Under the pieces are notes generated by a model, which worked only from the letters and a program-made list of their open reading frames with translations, did not search any database and had not been told where the DNA came from. This document shows, in pieces, positions 1 to 8,368 of a DNA stretch of 37,100 bases (within the stretch, counting starts at the first letter, position 1; the number at the start of each line of letters is the position of its first letter). The DNA is from Sphingomonadales bacterium (GTDB lineage Bacteria > Bacteroidota > Bacteroidia > UBA7662), in the NCBI GenBank assembly GCA_016872215.1, contig VHAX01000022.1:1-37100 (forward strand). Reading direction: 5' to 3'. The translations under genes were made by a program, and so were the position numbers.

Positions 1-164
1 ATACACTTGAACTTAAAAAACGGTTCGAAAATTGCCGAAGATGACGCTGACAACGGCGTGCTTGTCCCGCCGTACAAATGTAAATGGAATGCAAAATATA
101 AAATCACCACTGAGCCGCCACTTGTGGAAATTTGGTGTTATACCCTGTTCTGTTGTCCTTCGTG

Positions 165-2420
165 TTAGTCCGTGATGATTATTTTTTTCGTTGCAGGTTG
201 TTTATTATTCTCTGTCAGCCGAACAAAATATAGACCTGTAGCTAAGCCGTTGCGTTGTATGGTTACCGTATTTCCGCTGATGTTTTTTATTTGATATACC
301 TGTTGCCCGTCTAAGTTGTAAACTGTCAGGGAAGCGGCATTTAAAAACTCATCAGTGTATAAAGTTGTCTGTGCGGAAAAAGGATTCGGATAAATATGTA
401 TGCCTTTATTATATCTGTCTTGTTCAGTATGCCCCGTAACGAGATTCACAGCATTAAAAGTGGGCGACATGAACACAAAAGTGCCTGTGCCGTTCGGGTA
501 TCTTCCATAGGTAATGTCAGTTCTTTGTGCGGGAAAGGTAACGCTGTCAATAATGGTTCCGTTGGCATAAGAAAGAATCATCTGTTCCCCGCTGCCCGAG
601 AGATTGAATCCGCTGTGAAGTTCACCCGCAAAAACATCATTATCCGCCCAAATAACCGAGTAGCCGTTGGGAGGAATTTTTGTACCTGAAGGACATTGCC
701 ACTTGTCGGAATTGGAAAAATCATCTGAGATAAAGAGGTAATCCAGCAGGATCGTATCGTTCGTGGTGTTGTAGAGTTCAACCCAGTCATTAAAATTTCC
801 AAGACCGTTTGTCTGAATGGTGCTGTTCATAGCAGCGATTTCGTTAATAACGACTTCACCGGTGGTGAGTGTGGTATAATCTGTATTTAGGGTGTGCCAT
901 TCGTGCTCAGCACGTTGGGGAGAAAACATCCCCGCATTATTATTTTCAGCATAGATGTAGTAATGAATTTCCGGAGAAGAAACCGCGACGGTAGTTCCAT
1001 AGACGCCGTCACCTGGTGCCCCATCACCGTTCAGTCCATCATCAAACATTTGGATGCGTGAAAATTTATCCATCACAGAACCTCGCAGTCCGCAATAAAC
1101 GGCATTGGTATTTGAAACGCTGGCTGTGATATAAATTGTAGAATTGATGAGTGGAAAAGTATCGGAGGGCTGAACGTTGGAAATGGCCGGTTGTGTTTGC
1201 TGAAATTCGGAGGTGGAGTAAAGGAAAGAAGTTCTTGCGCCCATCAGATTTGTGAGGCCGGGAATAGAGCTGGGGCCGGAGGCGACATTGGTGGTAAGGT
1301 TACTTAAAAACTGGGTGTATGTGAAAAAAGCGTTTGCATCTGATTGGTATGCGGTGTCACAAATACTTTGAAGATACTGTGCGGTAGTGTAATAATAGGA
1401 GTTTGCAAGAATTTCATTTGCCACAGTCCTCATGTGGGCAATATACATCCGCTTGAACATGGGGACAGACATAAGGTTTTTGATCAGGGGCCAAAGCGAA
1501 TCGTTTGCGTGAACAATAACAGGAAGGGTTTGCTTTTGTGTCAGAGTCAGATTCATCCCCTGACCCAAATTACTGAAAGTACCGAAAGCACCATTCAGAT
1601 CCCAGATAATAGGATTGAATTTTCCATTGTGGTCTTTATAAATATAAAAATTGTGCTGAGGACCACCAATATAGCTGTCAAGTATAACCAATGCATGTGT
1701 TATTGCAAGCATCCAGAGCGCGCGGTCTACATCCAGTATATTCTCAATGCCGCTGATATTATTCGCAAGAGAATCGCATAGACGCATCAAATCGGCATAG
1801 CCATAATCAGATTTCTTGGTATAAGGAGAGAAGTAAAGAGTGCTGTCGTTTCCCCTGAAAACCAAATTGCATCCGCCGTTGTCTGCATAAAAGAAAGAAT
1901 GATCATTGGAAAGGAAACGCGCCTGAAGGAAATTCTTGGTTACTGCCTCGGTATTCGTGTATAAACCGATGTATTGTCCATTGACATAAACCTGTGCAAA
2001 ATTGGCGAGGGGAGCATGCATATAGTTTTGCAGAATTTTGTACGTTAAGGCTTCTCGCACAAAAGACGGGTCTCTCCATCCGTTGCTGAGTTTTATGTCT
2101 TTATAACCCATGTAATCCTGTGGTATAAAATGGTCTAATTCAATATGGAAAGGGTTTTTAGTATTATTTACATTGTAAGAACTGTTGCCTTTGTATTTCA
2201 CGCCGGCGCTGTCAAACCGCACCCCGTTTATTTTCACCCATTGCGCCATAGTATATCTGTCGCTGCCTGCTTTTGCGGTGTCAAGGATGTAATCCCAGTT
2301 TGCCATAGAAAACTGAATCTCAATTTTCTGAATTGTGTCAATGGCGAAGAGGTTTTGGCACATTCCTTTTACTCCTGTCAAAAGAAAAAGAATGGACATC
2401 AAGAGTATTTTATTTTTCAT
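165..2420 (-). CDS. CotH-like kinase-fold protein with lamin-tail domain and type IX secretion tail
   Basis: A 751-residue secreted protein. An N-terminal signal peptide (MKNKILLMSILFLLTG) is followed by a CotH-type region at about residues 25-400. Landmarks there are KYKGNSSYN (75-83), HNFYIYKD (256-263) and WDLNGAFG (273-280), which correspond to the CotH blocks around the catalytic/metal-binding Asp. An Ig-like stretch follows. A lamin-tail domain (EVVINEIAAMNS onward) lies at about 518-660. A type IX C-terminal sorting domain starts at IYPNPF (about 672) and ends GLYFVRLTENN…KKIIITD. CotH proteins are protein kinases in spore coats, but in Bacteroidota they are mostly uncharacterised cell-surface or secreted proteins, so the substrate here is unknown. 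The likely location is outside the cell or on its surface via type IX secretion. The gene lies in an AT-rich block with two other type IX cargo genes. Family assignment is good; function is inferred only. Confidence 0.85.
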   Translation of the reverse strand: MKNKILLMSILFLLTGVKGMCQNLFAIDTIQKIEIQFSMANWDYILDTAKAGSDRYTMAQWVKINGVRFDSAGVKYKGNSSYNVNNTKNPFHIELDHFIPQDYMGYKDIKLSNGWRDPSFVREALTYKILQNYMHAPLANFAQVYVNGQYIGLYTNTEAVTKNFLQARFLSNDHSFFYADNGGCNLVFRGNDSTLYFSPYTKKSDYGYADLMRLCDSLANNISGIENILDVDRALWMLAITHALVILDSYIGGPQHNFYIYKDHNGKFNPIIWDLNGAFGTFSNLGQGMNLTLTQKQTLPVIVHANDSLWPLIKNLMSVPMFKRMYIAHMRTVANEILANSYYYTTAQYLQSICDTAYQSDANAFFTYTQFLSNLTTNVASGPSSIPGLTNLMGARTSFLYSTSEFQQTQPAISNVQPSDTFPLINSTIYITASVSNTNAVYCGLRGSVMDKFSRIQMFDDGLNGDGAPGDGVYGTTVAVSSPEIHYYIYAENNNAGMFSPQRAEHEWHTLNTDYTTLTTGEVVINEIAAMNSTIQTNGLGNFNDWVELYNTTNDTILLDYLFISDDFSNSDKWQCPSGTKIPPNGYSVIWADNDVFAGELHSGFNLSGSGEQMILSYANGTIIDSVTFPAQRTDITYGRYPNGTGTFVFMSPTFNAVNLVTGHTEQDRYNKGIHIYPNPFSAQTTLYTDEFLNAASLTVYNLDGQQVYQIKNISGNTVTIQRNGLATGLYFVRLTENNKQPATKKIIITD

Positions 2421-2550
2421 AAACTTTTGTGCTTTTGATTTTCAATTCTTATATTCAAGGCTTTCGTATTGTTAAAAGGATTAAAAAGGGTGATTACCCT
2501 AACACAAATTATTCTGTTAAACGGTTTTTTAGCATTAGGCATAATGGTTT

Positions 2551-2662
2551 GGCGCCTGGCGCAATGGCGGATTTCGGAGCACAAAACTATCCATACAGCA
2601 CAAAAGTTGATACGAGGTAGAATGTTTAATTAACCGATTCACTCACAATTGTGCCAGGCGCC
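2551..2662. repeat. 112-bp segment bounded by 15-bp inverted repeats
   Basis: The arm GGCGCCTGGCGCAAT (2551-2565) is repeated inverted as ATTGTGCCAGGCGCC (2648-2662), with one mismatch. About 82 bp of non-coding sequence lies between them. The GC-rich arms stand out in an AT-rich 257-bp gap between two same-strand genes. No target-site duplication is visible. It could be a small mobile element, an RNA hairpin or a protein-binding dyad; the sequence does not decide. Confidence 0.5.
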
Positions 2663-2677
2663 TGTAGTACGCGTTCG

Positions 2678-3889
2678 TTATTCTTTTAACAATTTAAGCG
2701 TTCTCAAAATATTTCCCTGATGAAATTGTATCATATAAATCCCCTTTACTAAATGCGACAAATCAATTTTTGAATCGTTTAGTTTCCCTGTTTCAATTAA
2801 TTGTCCTTGTGAACTGAAAATTTTAAAGTCTGAATTCGGGCATACAATACCCACAATATATAGGAAAGAAGCAGATGGATTTGGGTAGATTAAAATGTTT
2901 GTTCCCAATATTATCTCATTGCCCGTATTCGAGGTTTCATTGTCCTCAATCATATAGGCCCATACAGGCGCGTAAACCGGCAAATTACCAGTAAAAGGCG
3001 TGTGAGCATCCACCACCACTGCATTGTGAAATTTGTCTGGGTCGTTAGCAGGGGTTAGTAAAGTATATAATTGATGCGAATTGTTGTAAGGTGCTGAAGA
3101 TGCATCAACCAGCACTATATTTCCAAAGCTATTCATCCCATAATTAGCCCAAGTCGTTTGAATTTTATTAAAGTCAACAGCTTCGTCATTCTGGTGTGTG
3201 AAACCATAATATTTATGATCAGGGGTTTGTCCATTCCAGGTTATCCAATCAGCAGGTCTGTTAAGTAGACTAATCCAATCCATGGCGGCAAACATGGCAA
3301 CTCTTTCAACTTGTTTTATTTTTGAGATGATTCCGGCAAATCCACCACCTTGAGAATGCCCACTCACAATAACCTTCCCCCAAAATATTTGATTTCCGCT
3401 AAAAAACTGTCCCCAGTTTTCTGTCGGATAGTTGGTATTCAAATACATTAGAAGCTTCAAAGTCCTTCTTTCTATACAGTTGTTTACATCTACATTTACA
3501 TCTGAATGTCTGTCAGTTCCGTCAAAAACCTCTAATCTGGCTCTGCTGTGGCACGTTGTGTCTGTCGTTGTTAAACAGATTTGATTAATCGCATTGCTGT
3601 TTGGGTAAGTTAAACCTATGGAATGATAACCAATGTTTGCAGCGTGTTTGAGTATTTCTCTATAATTAAATGGAACAGCACCTGTACCCGGAAAGAATAG
3701 AAATAATTTATTTTTCTGTGTAACATTTTGATTAGTATAAATAAAGTGGAAATTATTTGGTGCACCACTCAAAGGGTCGGCAGTATTAGGTTGAACCAAA
3801 TGCTCGGCCTGTCCAAACAATAATGTTGGAAAGGTCAATATTACCATAAAATATTTAATCTTATCCACTGTTCTGACGGCTTTCTTCAT
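2678..3889 (-). CDS. Secreted alpha/beta-hydrolase-like protein with type IX secretion tail
   Basis: A 403-residue protein with a signal peptide (hydrophobic stretch near residues 13-26, ending LFGQA). The middle region looks like an alpha/beta-hydrolase. LFLFFPGTGAVP forms the oxyanion-side strand, GHSQGGG at about 176-182 is the nucleophile elbow with Ser, and VVVDAHTPF near 290 supplies a candidate catalytic His. The C-terminus from IYPNPS to the end is a type A type IX sorting domain. It is probably an extracellular esterase or lipase-like hydrolase; the substrate is unknown. It sits between two other secreted-protein genes on the same strand, with a 31-bp gap to the upstream gene, so co-transcription is likely. 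The catalytic acid could not be assigned. Confidence 0.78.
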   Translation of the reverse strand: MKKAVRTVDKIKYFMVILTFPTLLFGQAEHLVQPNTADPLSGAPNNFHFIYTNQNVTQKNKLFLFFPGTGAVPFNYREILKHAANIGYHSIGLTYPNSNAINQICLTTTDTTCHSRARLEVFDGTDRHSDVNVDVNNCIERRTLKLLMYLNTNYPTENWGQFFSGNQIFWGKVIVSGHSQGGGFAGIISKIKQVERVAMFAAMDWISLLNRPADWITWNGQTPDHKYYGFTHQNDEAVDFNKIQTTWANYGMNSFGNIVLVDASSAPYNNSHQLYTLLTPANDPDKFHNAVVVDAHTPFTGNLPVYAPVWAYMIEDNETSNTGNEIILGTNILIYPNPSASFLYIVGIVCPNSDFKIFSSQGQLIETGKLNDSKIDLSHLVKGIYMIQFHQGNILRTLKLLKE

Positions 3890-3920
3890 AATTACGCAAA
3901 ACTTGTGTTACCCGCTGATG

Positions 3921-5648
3921 TTATGGTCTTTGAATGATTAGTTTTTCAATATATTTTGTGTTTCCGTCTGTTAGTATTAAAACATAAACTCCGTTTGGAA
4001 GGTTGTCAGTTGAAATCACAATGCTTTTATCATCAATATCTTTAAAGGATTTTACGATTTGACCAATTGAAGAATAAATATTTATTTCCGCATCAATAAG
4101 ATCTAAATCAGATGCTAAATTAAGGGTATTATTTGTTGGATTAGGATACAATAAAATTTTGTTGGTTGGATTTTCTGAAACAGAAGTGGTAGTCAATATA
4201 GAATCGGAAACTATATGGCAGGTTGTAGATAGTCCGTTCGCTTCTCCGGGCTGCCAATTAGGATAGTTTTGTTCTACCCATCCGGTCAGATCAAAATAAT
4301 AAAGATTATTAGGCACCGTAAAATCAATAAGCATAATACGTGAAAACGGATTTTGATTTCCGGTTTGGTTATTACACATAACTGTTGCTAAAATGGTTTT
4401 GTCTGTTCCGCAAAATTCAACGTATTTTGTTCGGTAGGCATTACAAACGTCTGTTGATGGATTAAAATATTGAATTGAATTTGGAAGCTGAGATGGAGGT
4501 AAGGGTTGAAACAATGGTAATGTGTCGCTCAAATTACGCATGACATTTTTGTAGCTGTTTCCATTTTTTTCAAAACCAAATACCCTCTCAAAAGTTACTT
4601 TCTTACTGGGATGAGAGCATTGTGTAGGACTTGAAATTTGAAACCCTGGATTGTCGACACACTCCATATAGGGTTGATATTTGTTGGTGTTTTGTTCGTT
4701 GCCAATAACCATGTTTCCGTTTGGGGACCAATGCAGGTGAACTAAAGAATTAATTTTTGCACTATCCAAATCAAATAACCAGTAATGGACACCAGACGCT
4801 AAACTGTCAATTACATTATAAGGGGAAGCGCTTGTCATGTCATAAACAACAGGCTTAGGGTCAGAATCTCCTGAAGGATCGTGAAATATATTGGTCTGAC
4901 CTATGTTGAATGGCGAGAGATTATTACCATTATTGGACGGATAGCCATCAATAGAACTGCTGTGAAATGCAACCAAATTGGGATTTAATGGATTTATGGA
5001 AGCGTCTTCACCTGACGATACCCTGGAATCTAAATTTGTGATATTATTGATGTCTCCCATCACTATGTTGTGTGAGTTGATGTTACCTGTTGTGAAATTA
5101 CCTTTTGCTATTCGTAAATCGCCAAACCTTCTGTTAGCATTTGTTCCGCAACCAGGCAGTGTGTTCATCGTTGGGCAATAATTATTACTTGAATACAAGC
5201 AAGTAGAGTCATTTATCCATTTTATCCAAGAACCCGATTGATTTGCTTTATAAGCCCCATTGGTTACTAATGTATATGTATTTGTGAATGTATTATACAC
5301 ATAAAGTTTACCCGCCGAAAAAGTGTTAAAATTACCGGTGGTCATAAATCCAACTAGCGTTGCATCGGTATTTAAACCCGCTGTTAATGAAGGAACGTTG
5401 TCGGGCAAAACCTGTTTTAACGAATCCCCAATTACATTTATCGATTGAATTCCTGTTTGCTGATTTCTTACAATCTCAAGAGAAATTTTATATAGTCGAC
5501 ACCCGCTTCCATTATTGTAAAAGCATGGCTGTCCGCCCTGATAATTCATTCCAAAGTAAACGTCAGTTTTTATCTGATGGGTTTGAGCGTTACCCCCTGT
5601 TTGTATAAAAACGAATATGGCAAATAAATTTCTGTTGATATTCTTCAT
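3921..5648 (-). CDS. Secreted protein of unknown function with type IX secretion tail
   Basis: A 575-residue protein. It has a short signal peptide ending near GGNAQ and a long region (about 25-490) with no motif I recognise for certain. The C-terminal sorting domain starts at LLYPNPTNN and ends LPNGVYVLILTDGNTKYIEK. The middle contains propeller-like strands (HLHWSPNGNMVIG) and many Cys residues, some in CGT/CNN contexts, suggesting a disulphide-stabilised beta-rich extracellular protein. A beta-propeller similar to those in other Bacteroidota secreted proteins is one possibility, but this is inference. It is the first gene of the AT-rich minus-strand trio, with a candidate promoter just upstream. 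Confidence 0.72.
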   Translation of the reverse strand: MKNINRNLFAIFVFIQTGGNAQTHQIKTDVYFGMNYQGGQPCFYNNGSGCRLYKISLEIVRNQQTGIQSINVIGDSLKQVLPDNVPSLTAGLNTDATLVGFMTTGNFNTFSAGKLYVYNTFTNTYTLVTNGAYKANQSGSWIKWINDSTCLYSSNNYCPTMNTLPGCGTNANRRFGDLRIAKGNFTTGNINSHNIVMGDINNITNLDSRVSSGEDASINPLNPNLVAFHSSSIDGYPSNNGNNLSPFNIGQTNIFHDPSGDSDPKPVVYDMTSASPYNVIDSLASGVHYWLFDLDSAKINSLVHLHWSPNGNMVIGNEQNTNKYQPYMECVDNPGFQISSPTQCSHPSKKVTFERVFGFEKNGNSYKNVMRNLSDTLPLFQPLPPSQLPNSIQYFNPSTDVCNAYRTKYVEFCGTDKTILATVMCNNQTGNQNPFSRIMLIDFTVPNNLYYFDLTGWVEQNYPNWQPGEANGLSTTCHIVSDSILTTTSVSENPTNKILLYPNPTNNTLNLASDLDLIDAEINIYSSIGQIVKSFKDIDDKSIVISTDNLPNGVYVLILTDGNTKYIEKLIIQRP

Positions 5649-5659
5649 GGATTTTCAAA

Positions 5660-5688
5660 ATTTGTAGTCAGACGCGTTTTTAAGTCAA
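5660..5688 (-). promoter_or_regulatory. Candidate Bacteroidota-type promoter for the 575-residue secreted protein gene
   Basis: On the minus strand, TTG (5688-5686) is followed after 19 bases by TACAAAT (5666-5660) and then TTTG. This is close to the TTG-N19-TAnnTTTG pattern but not an exact -7 match. It lies about 15 bp before the start codon, in an AT-rich gap. Confidence 0.3.
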
Positions 5689-5812
5689 TAGTTTAATTTT
5701 TTACAATTCATCATTATACAATTGCCGCGAAAAAGGCGGGAAGAACTTATGGAATGGACTATGGGAGAGACGATGCCGTTTGCTGTTGTTCAGGAGTAAT
5801 AGATTCCACTTC

Positions 5813-6820
5813 TTAGCGATCGAATGCCAGAATACCGACTAGTTGGTTGGCGTTAGCATTTGACTGTGGAGACGTAAAGGGATGGCGCAAGGTATAGGGC
5901 GGCGGTTGGTAAATGTAGCGGGCGTAGGCGCGTAGCAGCAAGCGAAACACGGGATTGCGCACGAAAAACACCAGGCTGTTTTGCACGGGTACGGCTCCGA
6001 GGGCGCTTTTGATTTCGGTGGCTGTTCGACCCATTTGAACGGTTTTTACACCCATTTGAATACCAGTGTCAATCATATCAAGGAGGCAACGTTCGTAGAG
6101 ATGTATACCTTCGGTGCGTTCTGCATCATAGCCAAGGTGCAGGGCGTGCAGGGTGTCGTCGATTTTGAGGCCCGTCACAAACCCAACGGGTTCGTCATTG
6201 AGGGAATAGCGGTACATCAGGAAATCGGGCCCGAATACCGCACTAAAGGACAGGAGCATGGCCGGGATGTTTTCGGTAAGGGCCACGACTCGGGTGGCGA
6301 GGGTCGATGACAGGAGTTGACCGGCCTGATTCAGCCAAGCGGAATCGGTGCTTCCATGACAGATGCATCGTTCGAGAGTGGCCGAAGAGTCGATGACCTT
6401 GCGCACACGCAGCCGATATTTCGATTTCATGGCCTGAGTGTAGTGTTCGAATTTGGTCCATTCGGGTCGGAGCTGCAGGGCCATATATGGTTCCGCTTCG
6501 AATGTTACGGCTTGCGGTATTGGAGGGGTTCCCGTCACGTTCACCGCCAGTGTGGTGAGTCCTCGCGGCCAACCGTTGATTTGTTTATAACCCCGCGATT
6601 GATCCAGATGTGGGAAGAACAAACCAGGTACGCATGGGTGACCGACTCCTCTGAGTCCACCCCTATTCAGCAGCGCATTGGCAAGGCGAAGCCAGAGGCC
6701 GTGGATGTAGTGGCCCTGTGGTTGATGCAGTCGGAGTTGTGAAACGGGATATTGAATTCCGTCCAGACCGATTTCCCCGCTGTAACCAGGGAGGCGGCGG
6801 ACTAACTGAAGAACAGGCAT
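5813..6820 (-). CDS. FemAB/GNAT-like acyltransferase family protein
   Basis: A 335-residue protein resembling the double-GNAT (FemAB/peptidogalycan-biosynthesis-like) family common in Bacteroidota. The clearest landmark is HYTQAMKSKYRLRVRKV near residues 126-142, which fits the 'L.SKYR.R.RKA' helix of that family. It is followed by a GNAT-like core, YRYSLNDEPVGFVTG and LHLGYDAERTEG near 200-240. It has no signal peptide and no membrane segment. The likely activity is transfer of an acyl or aminoacyl group; the donor and acceptor are unknown. The N-terminus reads plausibly from this ATG. A short alternative-frame ORF upstream (to 6893) is not obviously part of the gene, so a lost N-terminal segment cannot be excluded. 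Confidence 0.6.
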   Translation of the reverse strand: MPVLQLVRRLPGYSGEIGLDGIQYPVSQLRLHQPQGHYIHGLWLRLANALLNRGGLRGVGHPCVPGLFFPHLDQSRGYKQINGWPRGLTTLAVNVTGTPPIPQAVTFEAEPYMALQLRPEWTKFEHYTQAMKSKYRLRVRKVIDSSATLERCICHGSTDSAWLNQAGQLLSSTLATRVVALTENIPAMLLSFSAVFGPDFLMYRYSLNDEPVGFVTGLKIDDTLHALHLGYDAERTEGIHLYERCLLDMIDTGIQMGVKTVQMGRTATEIKSALGAVPVQNSLVFFVRNPVFRLLLRAYARYIYQPPPYTLRHPFTSPQSNANANQLVGILAFDR

Positions 6821-6921
6821 AAAGCAGTAACCCGCGCCACAAGAAATTGGTTTCGTTGACGAAGTGTATTTTTGGGATATAAAGGGGAATCATTGCAGTC
6901 GGTTATCATTATTTGTGCGGT

Positions 6922-7119
6922 ATGAACTGGAGTTTATTTGATTTTATTATTGCTTTTATCTTGTTTGCCCTTTTATTTTTGGGCGTGCGCGGTGTTTTGA
7001 GAACCGTAAGGACACCTTGGAAACGCCGAATAGCGCTTTTGGTCGTATTGATATTATTTGCTTTGATATGGGGCGAACTGGCGGTTGGCTTGTTTGGAAC
7101 CCCTTTCGCAGGAAACTGA
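6922..7119 (+). CDS. Small two-helix membrane protein
   Basis: A 65-residue protein starting at the ATG at 6922; an in-frame TTG nine bases earlier is less likely. It has two hydrophobic segments, FDFIIAFILFALLFLGV and IALLVVLILFALIWGELAVG, joined by a short basic loop (RTVRTPWKRR). The layout fits the short 'W..FDF..A..L…W.ELAVG..GTPFAGN' membrane proteins I recall from Bacteroidota. Function is unknown. It is convergent with the downstream minus-strand gene (13-bp gap). An antisense ORF across the same bases reads as low-quality sequence. Confidence 0.6.
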   Translation: MNWSLFDFIIAFILFALLFLGVRGVLRTVRTPWKRRIALLVVLILFALIWGELAVGLFGTPFAGN

Positions 7120-7131
7120 CGATACAGATTT

Positions 7132-7746
7132 TTAGGTCTCAATGTCTGATGAAATCAATCCGGTTTGTTCGAGTGCAAACACCAGGCCCTTAACATCCTT
7201 CTGGTTGTAGCGAAGCAGTTTGGTGCACTTGGATTTGGCCACATTCGTCAACTGACTGTATGTTTGCTGCCGCGCCTCCAGCATATTGCGCACGTGAACA
7301 ATTCTTTGCGTAGCCTGCTTTTCGCCATAATCGGTATGCAGTGGGTATGAAAAATACCTCAGGATGGAATTGAGGGTGAAGGGCTTCGGCCGATTGATGC
7401 GGTCGTGTTGATTAAACCATTGTTTCAGTGACTTGTGGGCGTTCCAATAGTAGTCGGAAACATTCCACCCCTTTGATTGAAACACGAGCTGTTCGCGTTC
7501 GGAAAACGCCACGATGACCTTGTGTTCTGTTCGAACGAGCTTAACGGTCTGTTCCAGAAAATCGGTGATTGACAAAAAAGAGATGGGGATTTCATGGGCG
7601 AGGGGCGATTGCAGGACCCCTTCGAGTCGGGGGTCGAGAATCACCAGGCGGAACTGATCGTCGGAACATACACCGACTAGGGAAGGGTCTTCTTTGATGA
7701 GACCTTCAAAATCGATAAACAAGAGGGAGTTTCGGGAAATTGACAT
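7132..7746 (-). CDS. Hypothetical protein, possible RNase H-fold (DEDD-like) nuclease
   Basis: A 204-residue cytoplasmic protein with no signal peptide. The N-terminus, LLFIDFEGL (residues 8-16), looks like the DxE strand of DEDD-type 3'-5' exonucleases and RecB/YprB-like RNase H folds. The C-terminal YNQKDVKGLVFALEQ (about 179-193) resembles their 'YN..D…L' block, with the last catalytic Asp. The middle Asp could not be placed with confidence. If this reading is right, it acts on nucleic acid; otherwise it is an unassigned protein. The gene stands alone between a convergent membrane protein and a repeat-rich intergenic region. Confidence 0.5.
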   Translation of the reverse strand: MSISRNSLLFIDFEGLIKEDPSLVGVCSDDQFRLVILDPRLEGVLQSPLAHEIPISFLSITDFLEQTVKLVRTEHKVIVAFSEREQLVFQSKGWNVSDYYWNAHKSLKQWFNQHDRINRPKPFTLNSILRYFSYPLHTDYGEKQATQRIVHVRNMLEARQQTYSQLTNVAKSKCTKLLRYNQKDVKGLVFALEQTGLISSDIET

Positions 7747-7905
7747 AGGGGTGGGTTTGTATTTTTAGAAGGGCGGTTTAAAATGGAAAGGCCCCTATAT
7801 CAAGAATGCGCACACATGCACGCTCGCGGGAGCGCGCAACGAGGAGAGCCAGAAAAGGCGATTTGAACGGAAGTAATTGTTGTGCGGGCATGGTGGAAGT
7901 ACGCC

Positions 7906-8150
7906 GGCGAGTCAATGTTTTCTTTTGGTGGACGTAGGTCAACAAGTCAAGGAATACATGTGGCGGAAACAAGTCAGCGAGTCAATGTTTTCTTTTGGTG
8001 GACATAGGTCAACAAGTCAAGGAATACATGTGGCGGAAACAAGTCAGCGAGTCAATGTTTTCTTTTGGTGGACATAGGTCAACAAGTCAAGGAATACATG
8101 TGGCGGAAACAAGTCAGCGAGTCAATGTTTTCTTTTGATAGATGTAGGTG
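7906..8150. repeat. 70-bp tandem repeat array, about 3.5 copies
   Basis: The string GTCAATGTTTTCTTTTG begins at 7911, 7981, 8051 and 8121, a regular 70-bp period. The first three units are nearly identical: unit 1 has GGACGTAGG where units 2 and 3 have GGACATAGG. The fourth is partial and decays after 8137. Each unit contains AACAAGTCA twice. Because 70 is not a multiple of 3, open frames through the array are artefacts. The array lies inside a 622-bp region (7747-8368) with no convincing gene. A GC-rich hairpin, CGCTC-GCGG-GAGCG, lies at 7821-7834 just before it. Confidence 0.9.
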
Positions 8151-8159
8151 GAAAAAACG

Positions 8160-8202
8160 CTGAAATTAACCCCCTTGCGTCGCTGTAAATTGACCCCTAG
8201 TA
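8160..8202. mobile_element. Possible insertion-sequence end (IS21-like), no transposase present
   Basis: Two similar strings, TGAAATTAACCCCC and TGTAAATTGACCCCT, lie 15 bp apart next to the 70-bp array. Short repeated T-AAATT-ACCCC motifs are typical of the multi-repeat ends of IS21-family elements as I recall them. The following 170 bp hold only broken short frames and no transposase. This would be a remnant at most. Confidence 0.25.
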
Positions 8203-8317
8203 AAGTGCTAAAACTGAGGTATTGAACATGTTGATATTGCCTTTTTAATAACAAAATTTATGTTATGGTAAGAGCGTGTTGGTCTCAGATATAATGATGA
8301 AAATAAGGAAAATCGAA

Positions 8318-8330
8318 GGCGTTAAACGCC
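8318..8330 (-). terminator. Weak hairpin downstream of the DUF5686 gene
   Basis: GGCGT-TAA-ACGCC forms a 5-bp stem with a 3-base loop, about 40 bp past the stop codon of the minus-strand gene. Reading that strand, the stem is followed by TTCGATTTT rather than a clean T-run, so terminator function is only possible. Confidence 0.25.
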
Positions 8331-8368
8331 ATGTTATTGGTATAGTGGAGAACTGGAAACGTGTCAGA

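Noticed and set aside
1-168. Open plus frame at the left edge (about 55 codons)
   Set aside because: It has no start, overlaps the end of the CotH-like gene on the other strand, and has no recognised family; a partial gene cannot be excluded.
6909-7142. 77-codon minus-strand ORF overlapping the small membrane protein
   Set aside because: Its Lys/Asn-rich sequence has no family look, while the plus frame has two clean membrane helices.
7877-8077. 66-codon plus-strand ORF across the 70-bp repeats
   Set aside because: The repeat length shifts frame every unit, and the same bases are read in two frames within the ORF; it is an artefact of the array.
7906-8150. CRISPR array
   Set aside because: The whole 70-bp unit is repeated with no variable spacers, and no cas genes are present.
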